Shown here in pieces: positions 32,501 through 45,055 of a stretch of 62,000 nt of DNA (position 1 is the first letter of the stretch; the number at the start of each line of letters is the position of its first letter). The stretch is from Phoronis australis (taxonomy: Eukaryota; Phoronida; Phoronidae). The notes under the pieces are model-generated. The model made no database searches, was not told where the DNA came from, and saw nothing but the letters and a program-made list of their open reading frames with translations. The position numbers were made by a program, and so were the translations under genes. Where the stretch lies: contig NMRA01000095.1 of NCBI GenBank assembly GCA_002633005.1, forward strand, positions 125,881-187,880. Reading direction: 5' to 3'.

Positions 32501-35173
32501 CACCTTTATGTGACATATATAAAGATTTCAACGCTGAGGACAGGACCAATTTGTACAGATGCTTTGTGTCACATTTCAATTTTCATTGGTCTTCCTTTCG
32601 TTTTTTTTTCTAATTTAATCAATATTTCTGAACATTTGTCGACTAATTTAAGTCATAATAACATTGAAGCTATAACTAACTGTATTCAGATTTAACTGAA
32701 GGTGTAAACCAGCGACACCATCGGAGCCCTGTGATTGTCCATGTTTCCCGTCCGAGGTAGCGTTGATGGTAATGCAAGGACCCAAACTGGTGTGTGATTC
32801 CTTGATACTCTGTAAATAATTATAGAGCTTGGCTTATTTGGCCCGAAATTCCTTAATAGCAGACAGTCAAACTAGGTTGAGCCCAAAGGGTGCCACAGAC
32901 GGAGATTTACTAAGCTCAGCTATCTCACTCAAAAGGATATCATACCCGCTTTTGACCTATAAAAATACTAAAAACGACTTTCCCATCTCGTTCTCTGGAA
33001 GGAAATAATGCTCTGCAACCCTCGAAAACCCTCAAAAGTTTTAAGGAAAGTTTGAAAATTCCTTTCAAACTCTGCAAACGGCCAAGCGTGGCACATTTTA
33101 TCGAATTACACTGCAACTGTGAAAAGGACCACCGAACAGGACCATAATGTCGAATTTGTGAGATTGGGGGTAAGCATTTTTAGTCAAACCATGGTTTTAT
33201 CATTCAAGGTTGACGCCAATGATACATTAGCAGGTGACAGAACGAGGATTGGTGGAAAACATCAAAACAGGGTTTAGTGTCCCTTTAAGTGAAAGATACA
33301 TGTAGCTGAGTTGACAGCTCCCGTAAAGGTGGCAACAGCTGGGTGAACTAGTGGCTGGATCATTCAATTGTATTTCCACGCTAAAGTGAATTTTGTAATT
33401 AACTCAACTATCGTTTACTTGAGGCCCTCTGTCTGCAGTGGCCTTTAACCCCGATACACTGGTGCTTTTTCTCTTCCCTGCTGTAGGAACGCATGCGCAT
33501 TATCATTGACGCCGTAGCATTGATATAAGTGGAGGTCTGTAGTCCCCCAGCCGCTAATGTTGTGCGCCACCCTTGCCCATGCAATGGGCGGCACAGCACT
33601 GGAATAAGTAGGGGACCATAGGCCCCATGGTGCGCCGCCCACGACAGTTACACGATGTTCTGTCTTCTCCTCTCTCTAAACACGTACTGTACTCAAACAC
33701 AATCATTTTCTCACGAACTTTATTTCTGTAAAAGTGCACTGCAATTTTTATCTCATATGGATAGGCATTTCTTCTCTCCACACGAACCACACCTGTTTTG
33801 ATTCATTGCACCTCATGCTTTCTCGGATTAGTATAACGTGGAGATAAGTGTGGTTCACGGGATGAACGTGACGATTGGAATAGACAAGCATTGCATGAGA
33901 AACAAACGAATGATGTTGAGAAAAATAATATAATACAAAATGATGACTGAACCGTACCTCTATCGGACATGATTTACCGCCAAAACTGCACTGAAGAGCC
34001 GATTTCTCGACAGCAGACACCAACGGAGACGAAGAGGACCTGCAAACAAACTACTGGGAGTTGACGGGAAACAAAGTAAGATGCCAGTATGTTCATAAAA
34101 CAATATTTTACCAATTCAATAAAATAAAAACAAAGCACAAGACATAACAGTAAAGACTAAGTAAGCAGAAAGAGTCACGTGGGCTAATGTCAAGGTTAAA
34201 TATGTGGTGAAAGGCGGTGCACCATAGGGGGCTGGGGGACCATACCCCCCCTCCCCAGTTATTCCAGTGCTGTGCCGCCATCGATGCACGGCAGATCTTA
34301 CGTAAACGGATTGACGATTTTTGATCGCGTCAATAATACCGACTTTCTGAGATTTTTGATACCGATACCTAACCTAGTTGCGTTCCCAATGATCTATGAG
34401 ATAATCTCCTGTCGGCAGATCATATACAATAGGAAAACACGTCTGCTACAATTAAACTCTTCGGATCGGCATCAGCCCGAAGCAAGGCATAAGATGTTCG
34501 AAACCTTGGCGACCTCCATAAGTTATAATTGTCGGTGAAAGGACACTAGAGAATCCTGGCATCAGGTGGCGGATCCCGGATTGAGGGGGCCGGATTAAAG
34601 ATTTTTAAAAGTGGTGTCCAAGTCAACAATTCTAGATATATGATATCACTAAAATCAAAGGAAAGTGGGGTCCAGACTCCCTTGGCCCTCCAGATCACGG
34701 CCTGCGGACGACTATCCAATGATCATGAAGGGCCTACCATAAATTGTACATGTGAAATTAGGCGACTTACAGACGATACTGTCTCTCAACAGTCAATGAT
34801 ATTTTATTGTTGAGAACGTAGGAAGAGCTAGCTGGCTATACCCTGGCCCGGCGGGAGTCTAACTTACCACGGCCTGGTTCGATCGGCAACTGAGAATCGA
34901 TTCATTTAACTCATAGTCTGCGGCTACTTACGTCACACAAACGGTCACAGCCGGGAAATGCAGAAATTCAGCTCGATGATAACTCATATGAAGGTTCGTG
35001 GGGAAGGAAGCAAACTGCTGAATCCGCATTATGAAGTGCCCTAAAATTACAGCTGTAGCGAAAACGATGAAAAATATCCACACAATCCGTCTCAATCCTT
35101 TCGATTTGGCGGCTCTCGCGAACCCATGAGCAGTGGTGTTCAGACAGAAATTTCTACAAATGTTGCCTGACAT
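26583..35173 (-). CDS. DEG/ENaC-superfamily sodium channel subunit (ASIC-like), short ectodomain
   Basis: Nine exons: 35173-34932, 34039-33958, 32809-32681, 30740-30624, 29828-29684, 28885-28826, 28209-28098, 27419-27328, 26779-26583. Phases close; 1176 nt, 391 aa. Family marks in order: the gating His-Gly in NTTAHGFARAAKSKG; TM1 from IVWIFFIVF; SFPTNL and FPAVTVC after TM1; QCSFGGKSC; GPCITIN, then GLHLQLNLN; HPTDEPPRM; LPAPYGDC; YSVPGCIAECLFEKVVKDCEC; CTSAAEQSC; DYCSCPESCRYTVYDAKLSY; VILDVFFES; TM2 with the GVS selectivity-filter triplet (G/S-x-S type) and MIEFCEFF; then a cytoplasmic tail of about 40 residues. It should form trimeric, amiloride-type cation channels in the plasma membrane. 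The finger region between TM1 and GPCITIN is very short, and ASICs have about 500 residues. A missed phase-symmetric exon is possible, so the ligand cannot be named. Confidence 0.85.
30405..30580 (+). repeat. Interspersed repeat, family B copy 2
   Basis: It lies in a channel-gene intron. Blocks: ctttttagtggacttttg, tctcgttttctac, tttgtttctctcagg, a G run and gggtgcgcgc. They are shared with 2189-2310 (inverted) and 35690-35890. Confidence 0.65.
31990..32070. mobile_element. GC-rich mini inverted-repeat element, copy 1
   Basis: The left end atgggcggcgcagcactg faces the right end atgttgcgccggccat. Between them, ggggggctgtagtccccccag folds back on itself. Related copies occur at 33530-33650 and 34200-34295. 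Confidence 0.6.
33530..33650. mobile_element. GC-rich mini inverted-repeat element, copies 2 and 3 back to back
   Basis: A partial copy (tctgtagtcccccagccgct, ending in a degenerate gtgcgccaccc) is followed by atgggcggcacagcactgg ... atggtgcgccgcccac, a complete copy with ggcggcrca / tgcgccgcc ends. Intronic in the channel gene. Confidence 0.6.
34200..34295. mobile_element. GC-rich mini inverted-repeat element, inverted copy
   Basis: It reads ggcggtgcaccatagggggc ... ccagtgctgtgccgccatcg, the reverse orientation of the copy at 33590-33645. It sits in the first intron of the channel gene. Confidence 0.6.
34560..34710 (+). repeat. Family A-like G-rich repeat fragment
   Basis: ggcggatcccggattgaggg resembles the head of family A, and tggggtccagactcccttgg resembles its tail. 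Boundaries are uncertain. Confidence 0.4.
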
Positions 35174-35689
35174 GACGCTGGTTAGTTGTGCACAGTCAAA
35201 GTCTCATACGCAACACTGCCTGTGCTAAAATAGTCTGCCTTGTTTACCACCGCGAGATGCCCAGACCTTTACTACATGTATATCCCGCTGCCTTAGGGTT
35301 CTACATGCATTAAAAATATAGGTCACATAAATTATGATTCTCTTTCGCCAAGTCCATCGGGTCGTTGCGCAGGCCGGGACGTTGGGGGCAAGTACCAAGT
35401 AGGCCTGCATCATGGTAAAACTCGGCAGACGTGAGGGAGCACCAAATAAACAAGGCGGCTGGTGATCCAAAAATAAATCTATGCACATATACTTAAGTAC
35501 ATGCATACGAATATGTGTAGGCCTAGCTGTCTACAACAGTTAAAGCAGAATTCGGTTCACGCATAGTTACATGAGGCCTTGAAATGAATAGAAGCGAGAC
35601 CTGAATTGAAAATGGCCGGTATCTTTGGCATCAGCTAAATGGACAAATATATCACGTGCAATTTGTAGCTGAAAACGATAACGGCGCCG

Positions 35690-35890
35690 AATAAGTCGAG
35701 TGCAGGGTTTCGAGTTGGGGGCGTGCGCGCACCCAGCCTAAAAATGGAGGGGGCTCGAATTTTAGTAGTTTTTGCCTTTTTAGTGGACTGCTGTGTCGTT
35801 TTCTTGGACTCAGTATTGCTCACTTCGCCAAATGGGGGCTCGTTCGAGACCCCCGGTCGCAAGCACCTTCTGCCGGGGTGCGCGGCATGG
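35690..35890 (+). repeat. Interspersed repeat, family B copy 3
   Basis: It shares cctttttagtggactg, tgtcgttttct, cttcgccaaatgggggctc and ggggtgcgcgg with the copies at 30405-30580 and 2189-2310. It lies upstream of the channel gene start. Confidence 0.6.
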
Positions 35891-37487
35891 AGCGCGTAGG
35901 GCCCGTACGTAGCCTACTAGCGTGGTGCTGAAAACTAGGGTGAGTAAACAAAAAGGCGATTTTTCCTTCGTGCTTTAGGCCTGTACAGATCATGCCAGGA
36001 GATTGTACGATGTTTGGTTACGTCCCGGCGAAAATCCAATTGCTGCCTGGTGGTTTGGTAATTGGCCCAATTATGTTGAACACCCAGGAGAGTTAATGGT
36101 GGACATATTGCAACATTCAGCAAACGTTTTATGTTGTAAAAGTAACATTTCTTCAACAGTTTTCAAAATTCAAAAACCTAATAACGTCTAATATGCTGTT
36201 TACAACTTTCAAAACAAAAATTTAAAAAGCTTATTGTCGCCCCCAGTGTGTTTATGGTGGGCTTTATTATCTAGAGAACGATAACATCAACAGCCTCAGA
36301 AGTGATTTAATTAACCACAACAGTACGGTGTTTTTGATCGAACAGGCAGATTCTGAGGTGCGCAAACCAGTGGGGAGTTGCCCAATCTGGCGACCGGTTA
36401 GCCAAACGTAGGATTCTTTTCATGTATGACAAAAACATCGCTCGGTTATAAATTTATGACGTCGACAAGTGAATTTTACTGCGTTTCAGTTTGGACATAG
36501 AGTCGTTTAGATTATGTTTTGAACAGGCCGTACTCTACCGTCTACTTTTTGGGAAACGCATGTACACATTCAACATGGTAGACGAAAACAACTCCACAAT
36601 TCCTGAGACTTGAGCATATGTATTTGCGTACACGTTCGGGTGGCAGTAAACGAGTTGATTTTTACACGATTGGATAACAAAATGCAGATTTGTAATAGAA
36701 TAGCAATCGAGTAAATGACAAACCACTTGCGGGGTCGTTTGAACACAAAAACCTACACATTATTCATTAAACAATTTTTTATTTCCCAGACCTCAGCATT
36801 GCTCGTCAACCGATGCCTAGTGACGGGCAATAGCAATGCTTTCCTCTCATCTGTAATGGGAGCAAGACTTTGATTGTGACTAGGTTTGCATCCGCAACCT
36901 TATGGCTTATCCGTGGGTTATACATATACATGTAGATTCACCGATCAACTTAGAACATGAAGGGGAGTTTGGTCAGTTGAAAAATATTGCTTACATAAAA
37001 ATTTTTCGTAACCTTAAATATCCCAGTTTGTTCCCTTTGACCACTTTTATTTTTTAATGTGGGCGAGCTTTACGCGGAAACTTAATTATATATGGTAGCA
37101 ATTGAGTTAGAACCTACATGTATACATTTAATATATGTTTATATGAGTCAGCTGTCACTCGCTAACGCACACAATTGGCCCGGGTGCTGGTGCGCCACCA
37201 ACAATGGAAATTAAACTAAACATTCATGGCAAACTCAGTTTAATTTGAAAATATTTGAATTTATGTTGAATAGAATTTTGGGCTAAAATTACATCAGAAA
37301 TTCATTTAGAGGACCTTAAATTTCATCTTGTAATACTTGAATTCTCTCGTAACCTCCTCATTGCCGATTTCGCCGGGCCATTTGCCAAACCAATATGGAA
37401 AATGGTTTCGACGCGACTGCGTAATTAGTTCTTTCATCGCATGGTCTTCATCAATTCGCAATGAAAGTTATCAGGCAACTGTGGCCG
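35891..37487. other. Intergenic DNA, no gene recognised
   Basis: No tRNA, splice-bounded exon or clear repeat was found. Open frames near 36003 (+) and 37346-37470 (-) both contain a WFGxWP word, but neither has further support. Confidence 0.45.
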
Positions 37488-37867
37488 GTTGCATGAAACA
37501 GTCCCCATCAGGGACTTAGAACTAAGTAGTCCCTAAATGTATCACATGTTTCTTTCGTACATAACTCACATATGTAAAGTTTTTGTCATTTTGCCATTAT
37601 CAAGAGCTCCTCTTTGACTAATGACATTTTCTAATAATATTACTAATAACAGAACCCTTAATTCAATCAACACAATTTGGGATTTAGTCCTTAATTCAGG
37701 GGCTTTGCATGAAACAATCCCCACTTACTTTCAATGAATACTGAGAATATGATAAACGCCAGAAATTGGGCTAGTAAGAATTAGGCTCAGTCAGTGTTTT
37801 CACGAGCCAATACACATTAGATTTAGGGAACTTGGTTAAGTACCTGTTTGGGACTGTTTCATGCAAC
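37488..37867. mobile_element. MITE with 17-bp terminal inverted repeats
   Basis: The left end ttgcatgaaacagtccc (37489-37505) is exactly inverted at the right end (gggactgtttcatgcaa, ending 37866). The inside is AT-rich without coding capacity, with an internal gcatgaaacaatcccca partial copy near 37707. Confidence 0.8.
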
Positions 37868-38360
37868 AGGGCACAGAACCCCAGCCCTGCCCGAAGCAGC
37901 ATAACCGACATTTTCGATGTTCTTTTGTTGGTAAGCGTGCAGTAGAATCATGTCAGTGCAGCAGTTTAGTGAGAGTAAAAAATCCTGATTCCTAAATGCT
38001 CCTTTCGTTTTTTTTACTGATTTAAAACGTAGGAATGTAACTGTAATTGGTCTCTGTAAGTGAGTTTGTGTATCCCACTCACTAGACAATCATAAAGTTG
38101 CGGCTAACAAAGAACAGTATTCACTTTTGCGGGCCCCGAAACGTAGCCTATCCCGTAGAGCGCCATCTGTGTCTGCATAAAATTAAATCTCGACTTTTAC
38201 CAGCAGATGGCTGAGCGACTGAGTTCTCACCAATGATGAAATGCAAAGGAACATCATTATCTGATATCTACACATATGTAGTTCACATTTAAAGCGTTAA
38301 TGACAGTCATGTAAACTTTTACAAATCGAGGTTTAGCAAAAAAAGAAAAGAAAATTAATG

Positions 38361-38432
38361 AGGTCCCACCGAGATTTGAACTCGGATCACTGGATTCAAA
38401 GTCCAGAGTGCTAACCATTACACCATGGGACC
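38361..38432 (-). tRNA. tRNA-Gln (anticodon UUG)
   Basis: Read on the minus strand, the 72-base sequence folds into a full cloverleaf: acceptor ggtcccat/gtgggacc, D arm with taatggtta, anticodon stem ctgga/tccag, loop ctttgaa with U33 and anticodon TTG (38397-38399), T arm ccgag-ttcaaat-ctcgg. Internal A and B boxes are intact. A TTTT run in transcript sense lies about 10 bases beyond the 3' end and would stop RNA polymerase III. It delivers glutamine to CAA codons and looks functional. Confidence 0.95.
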
Positions 38433-38980
38433 GACACGATATTTCTCGAGATTCTTTAGTCTCTCATTATAACGGCTTGCTTTAAGGTATAGAAGCAACC
38501 AATTAAAGTGCACGTTACAATATTCAGGTTCCATTGTCCAATAATATTACTCCAAAGAAAATCGAGTTGGATACTAGATGGCGCAGTTTCCGAAGAAAAC
38601 TACGATCGCTGTAACTATCGCGCAGAGGTTTGAAATGGTGAAAACAAATTGACAGTTTCAAGGCATACCGTATGTTACGGTGAGTGTTTGTTCTGTTTTA
38701 TATCCAACAAAATTGACATGTACCCTGTGATAGTCCCTTTAGATGTCTTGTAAAAGACGTTCTCAAAACCTGCAACCTCGAAAAACCCGGAAACTGGTGG
38801 ATAGGGTTCGTACCGTCAAGAATAACGCTGGAACCCGCTAGGTCTTCTCTAAAATCTAACCAAAATCACATGTTCTCATTTAAAATACACGGCAACGTCT
38901 CACGTAATCTTGCGAAGTCTTGCCTTTTAGCGAGGTGGCTGCGTTCCTGAACTCTACCCTGATTTATGTCATTCTGTCGG

Positions 38981-39061
38981 TCAACGCCAACGACACGTGA
39001 TAGTCGTTACACTAGACTAGTGACACTAGTGTAGTGACAAGTCACATGTCGTTGGCGTTGA
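38981..39061. repeat. Palindrome with ~35-bp arms
   Basis: The arm tcaacgccaacgacacgtga ... cactag pairs with ctagtgtagtg ... catgtcgttggcgttga, with a few mismatches and a loop of about 10 bases. No coding capacity; it could be the end of a fold-back element. Confidence 0.75.
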
Positions 39062-42000
39062 GTAGTGTCTCTTTCTGTTTTAGGGCAGTCTGCTGTAACT
39101 GGAAATAGCCTCCCTGATTTTGAAAAGCATTGTCTTGCGCTGGTAAGCAACACCTGGTTCTCTAAGCAGTTACATCGCCTATGGCTTGGATGCCACAGGC
39201 GATCGCTGACCACCATGGTCACTGGTCTCAAATTACAGTGAATAACATAATGAGTCATGCGCACATAGACATGCTTTTTGAACTATAGTTAACATCAGCC
39301 TACCATATCCATCAAATTCAGTCACTTTTCATTAGAACTTCCCATAGTGCCCTAGTGGGTGCCATTTTGGAGAAGTTATGCAAAGTCTCGCCTGTTGATG
39401 AACAAAAAGTACAAAGGACACAAATCTTACAAATTTCGCTAGATATTTTCCTATGCTACTTTTTGTAAATGTCCCGCACCAGGCGAAGCACTTTGCTCAG
39501 TCTCGCGTTTGTTATTGCCTTACTCACGTGACATCAATTGACAAAAGCTGCATGGTTATCGCGCGTGGTATAACAAAATGAAGTGTAGAATTTGTTTTTG
39601 ATGAGATGAAAGCCACGGGATGGGATTAATACAGAAACCTATGGGGAGAACTGTACAGCCAAGCCAGGGGCTATGTGTTATTAGCTGACAAGCGTTGCAG
39701 GGCACTCAATCCCTCTATTTTGGGGCCGAATATCAGCCCACTTCCCCTCTTTGAAGTAATGAAATATCTCTCAAAATTGCCCTCATGATAAGTGAAAATT
39801 GCCCTCAAGTGATTGAAAATTTCCCCTTGAATTTCAAATCACTCTTGTACCTCACACGGGTGACAATTTGAAAAAGCAAAAATGCTTTGGCTACTTGAGG
39901 CAGAGCCTGTGAGTTCTTGCAACAGGGTGGGGGTACTATTGAAGGTGATCAGGTGGTAGAATTTTTGCCGTCACCCCAAAAATACTCTATCCAGATGAAC
40001 AAGGACCCTGCGTTGTCACTGAACTGAATGGACAATTTTAGCGCCCCCTGTCATTGCTCCATAGACTGTCATAGACATCATTAGATAGTACCATTGTCTC
40101 AACTGGCCACAGCAGAGATGGTAGTCATCCCATAGGCCCTCCATGGTGTGACGGGTCCATTTGGTAGGAGCGTATGGCAAGCAGACTAAAGATGCATATG
40201 TCTCATTAAAACCATGAATATTTCAATTTGTACCAATTGCCACCTAGTGACTTCATGGAGAGCTGTGTCTACAAGTATAATCAGGAAAGAAGCAATTTGT
40301 AAATAAATTGCTGTTTTAAAGAAAACACTTCAACTGCAGATGCTCTTAAAACAAGTGTGAACATATGAAAAGCCTAGTAATTCCAAATATTGTGCAATCA
40401 CAATTTGATACTGAAATAAACAAATAATAGAAATTGTGCCTTGTTTAATTAGGGTAACGGCAATGCTGTGGGGGTTTCCTAGGGATTCCCATGTTGGCCT
40501 TCATCCAGGGTGTTCAAAATAGGGTACCCAATATTCCATGGCGTCCAGGTTTCTAACGACGTGTCACCCCCAACATTCATCAGCGATTCCCCCCACACCC
40601 ATTATCCCATGTCATCCTAATAAATGTGGACGAGAGGTTTGGGCAAATTCAGCACCAGTTCACTGTCTGCAGCTGCAGACGAAAGACATAAGGTTCCAAA
40701 TATAAACTAAGTTATGTGCCTTCTTTGTTCTCTTGTCTGGCATCAGGTATTCACCTTCTGCTTTGATGAAATATTACCATGTACTTGTTCTGACGTCCCT
40801 GCAGTTATGCCAGTTGAAGCTGCTCTTAGTCAGACTTTTCAGCCAATTGGCAATTATGGTAAAAAATCTCCTCTTTGGGACAGTCTCTACAATTTGAGAA
40901 ATTCAAGCCAAAATTGAATTTTCACGATTCTTAAGATTGGGACACGGGCAATATTGGCGTTCATCATATTTCTCTAATTGGACACTGCATTTTGTAACAA
41001 CAAAGTATGAGATGAAGTTTTAAATAGTTGCCAACACAATTTGCGCAACTTTGTGATTCTTGAAGTTGAGATGGCCACTAGTGCCTAATTTGTAAAATTT
41101 GATACCAGCTTCGAGTTTGTGCAAAGTATAATTTTCAGTGACCCAAACAGGAGAATTTTTTCTGTAAGGGGCAGTGTTACACTTTTTTCTGCTTTCTCTC
41201 CTTTTGTAGTTCGGTTACTAAACATTGATGTTGCTGCCTCTTAATCACTCAAATATTGATTTAGTCTGAGCATGACTGGTATATACATGTATGCTTTATC
41301 CATAGACTGTGACGTGGATAGATACGGCGATGATTAATTCACTCGTTATTACGATTGTCATTGTCATAGGTAGTTATTTGATAATTACAGAGAATGGATT
41401 TCCTGTGACACAGTGACACTTTGTTACAGAATATGCTGTGACATTTTGTGAATTGTGTGACAGAATGTGAGCCAAGAAGTTAGTTTCATGTTGTTTTGTT
41501 GGGTTTGGAGTTAGTTTACTCAGCATCAAATGGTAGTTCCTTTTCCACAAATTGTGAAGTTATGGAATTCAGTATCACATACAAATATAGCATATCTCAC
41601 TGATGTGTCAAAAGCAAAGTTGATACAAAGGGCACCAATTGAGACTTCCCTGAGACATTTTGAGATGTGACAAATTGTTACTTGCCAGTAAATATGAATC
41701 CATTGTCTGTAATTGGTGTATTGGGTTAGGCCAAGAAGCTGTGTAATACCCTGCTCACATTGGTGTGAATAATTTAATTTAAAACTGGTTTTAACAGATG
41801 TGACTGTAGTGAAGTTATGTCTGTGCTAAGGTTGTTTAGCCATCTAGGCTCGAACATTTTTTCCCTCTGAGCATTTTATTATTTGAGAATATAGAATTTG
41901 AAAATGGGCTAAATTTCATTTGGTAGTGCCAGTTTAAACTTGGTGTGATTGAGTATCAAGCACTGCCTTTAGTGAGACACCTATTGGACTGGCATAAAAC

Positions 42001-42774
42001 TAGAATTTTTTAATTTGCTGAAAGCACAAAAGCCTCATTCATTTGACCCAATTTCTACTTCTTGTGTGCAAGATGGCCAGAGTTGACGAAGACGAAATGC
42101 TATTTCATTGACAGACATTTTGAGGCGTGGGAGATTTTTGTGGGACTTGTATCCTTCTTCATTTGAATATCCCACCACACAATAGTATGGTTACAAAGAA
42201 TACGAATGGAAAAAATTCCTCTTTACTATCATAAATATTCAGGTTAGGAGCCCTCCCAGCTATAAGCATCCACGCCGCGCCCGTACTTATGAAAATTTTC
42301 GGTTTAAACACCCACTGCTCATGTAAGCGCCAAGTCCTTAATTCCTTTTTGCAACAAGTTGTTTTCCATGTTACTGCTATATGGGAAAATGGGTAATTAT
42401 AGGAAGCATCAATGTCCACCTAATGTCCCGACAGTCCCGTCCACACCCAGCCTACCCTACATGTACATGTACTAGTGCAACTTGTCCCACTTTAAGTGGA
42501 GCATCCGCACACACGCACGCATCTGGTAACTAGGGTAAGGAGGAAGTTGTGTCTGTGTGCATGACAATGAACACCTAATGCAAGTAGGGCCCACTAAAGA
42601 AAACCAGTCTGTATGTACATGTAGCCACAGCTAGCAAATAATTACTTCCTCTTTGACCCAGGTTTGCGACCACACAGGAATTAGAAGTCGCGCGAGTTTC
42701 CCTTGTACAAGTTACCCCAGCTTGACAAGGTAGAGTAAGTTGTCACAAGTTGGGTATGTTGCACTATAAGTAAC
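39062..42774. other. Intergenic DNA, no gene recognised
   Basis: T-rich sequence with short random frames. I found no convincing exon, RNA gene or repeat border. A 67-codon frame at 40714-40917 has no motif. Confidence 0.45.
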
Positions 42775-42858
42775 ATCCACCCAGTGGGGTAATTTGCACT
42801 AGTTTAAATAGCGTTCACACAGTGGGGCAATTTGCACTAGTTTAAATAGTGTCCACAC
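42775..42858. repeat. Two-copy tandem repeat, ~41-bp unit
   Basis: ccagtggggtaatttgcact and cacagtggggcaatttgcac begin successive units, both followed by agtttaaatag and a cacac-type end. Confidence 0.7.
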
Positions 42859-45055
42859 AGCCTCCAAACCTAAGCGACAACTCATTCCAGGAGTAACTTG
42901 TACTAGGGTAAGCCTGTGTGTTCGGCACTCAAGTGTCCTTCCTATCTGCTTATCATGACTGAACAGTCGTTTCGTTTCCTTCTATTTTATCATAATGCTT
43001 AAATAAACATTTAATAAATTAAAATTGTATGTGACACTGTGAGCTTGACAAGGACGTTTTTGAAGTTCAAAATTCGAAGTTCAAACAATGATTCCTGTTT
43101 GGGGATCTACCTGAAGACTGTTTTCTAATGAAAAGCAAAGGTTTGTTTTCTGACACTTTGTAGGGTCTTGTTGAAGGGTCTTTTCACTAATTTTACGCAA
43201 ATTCGAGTGGGTTAATATATTCTTAAAATATTTGTGACACTGGTAGTGGCTGTTCAAGTCAAAACAGTCTAATGTTTAGTGAAAAGAAAATTTTGACCAA
43301 GAAAGCTGTGAAAATCTGAAAACAGCATTGTTACCAGACTGGTGTGATAATTTTTGTGTGGTGATGGCGCCGACTGAAGTGGATATTTATCTCGTTCAAT
43401 CATCACCTCGGAATGGGTGTTTTGGTTTGATCTGTTGAACCAAATGCTGACCAGAGAGGTTTGGCATTAGCACTTGTTTTGTCGGGATTGGCTTTAAATG
43501 CAGAGTTGCCTTGGTGTTTTATTGGCATAGATTTTAAATGTCTGATGATGCCCGCTGCTACCCATTACATAGGTCGGGCGAGAACCCCTGGTTGGTTTTT
43601 GACATCTATGGCTCTTGCCTTTGATTGACAGGTCTGGTTTCTCTGTTGTTCATCTTTATTTTCCTGTCTGTCTTCCTTGTCACCAAGCCCTTACCATCAC
43701 CATCATTGAGCATCATCACATTTATCTTCCATCAGTCACCTCAAGAGCATATCCTATCTATTGAACATCAGCCTGACCTGACCATCACACAGAAACATCT
43801 AGTAATATTTGAACTTATCATTTGTAGCAAAGAAGTAAACATCCTGATTCTTTATCTGTTGCCAAACTTTTAAGATCAGTGTCCTGAAAGTGTTGCAGTG
43901 CCATCTCTAGGTATTCTAATGTGACATTTCAATTTTGTCTTGACCTAATTAGTGTTGCATTGGACTTAAATGTTTGTGACATTTTTAGGCCATCTGTGAT
44001 GGACATGGTAACTTACAGTGTTGTTATTAATGTTTACTTCTGTCAATATTGTGACTTGAGGGGAGTCTACTTCATTACTGTGACTTCAGGGAAAGATTTA
44101 ACTCACATGAGGTTAATGTGATAACATTGTGTCGGACAGAACGTGATAGTTCTCATGCTCTCAAATCACCTGGAGGATAAACACAGGTGACATACAGACA
44201 GGGGTCAGTTGTCACCTAGTTTCGAGTCTACTACATTGCTATCTGTTCCTAGTGTGCTGGGTGGCAGGTACGCAATGTTATCGTTCATTTTTATCATCTG
44301 GAGCCTCAGTTTTGGATTAGTTCAAACCATTGCGTCAAGTGTTTTCGAAATTGGAAAAGACATTATGGTGCATGTAGACTGCTATGTAGTACTAAAAACG
44401 ATTGGGCCATTTGAACTCTGAGTATCATTTGTGGATTTATGCTGGATTAATTGTTGTACTGGTCTCACTCACACACGGCCTACACAGTATAATATGTTTG
44501 GCAGAGCTGTTTCTTGTTGGCTATTTGTTGGATCACAAATTGCTACGACACTCACTATTCCCATGGATCGTCGAGAATTCAAGCGTAGGTTCGCTCAGAG
44601 GACCATCCGAACCCGACAAGTTCAACCATGGGTGTACAACTTGTTGAACAAAAGCCTGTACAAAGTGGTCTTTGGTCAGTCAACTACAGCTGGTAGGTGC
44701 TTCCTCGCCTATTGAGCACCCAAGTGCAGTTTTATTTCTGCCCATTTCTCATCAAATTAGTCCTCAAAATTAACCTTTTTCGTAAGTAGATTTAAAACTG
44801 ACTTACAAGTCCTGTTCTTTTACTCACATGTCTGTAGAAAGTTATTTAGCAATGAAAGTGAAACCATCATCTACTTCTCCTTACAGTTTGCTATCCATTC
44901 TCCTCTGCATGAAATAAAATTTCCAAAAATTCTCAACCCAGATGACTTAATGGCACCAGTTATTACACCAGTGGTGGAAATTAGCTAAATATTGAGAGGA
45001 TGTGCAGGAGTGTTATTGAGGAAATGACCACAATAAGACCTTTTCCTTGAATAAT

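Noticed and set aside
36003-37470. WFGxWP word in frames at 36003 (+) and near 37400 (-) as a gene family
   Set aside because: Similarity covers only a few residues in opposite orientations. No splice signals or further conservation were found.
44209-44715. Open frames repeated at 46620-47126, suggesting a conserved gene pair
   Set aside because: The pair is an unmerged haplotype overlap. In the 44402 and 44431 frames nearly every base difference changes an amino acid, which does not look like selection on a protein. A shared stop also splits the longest frame.
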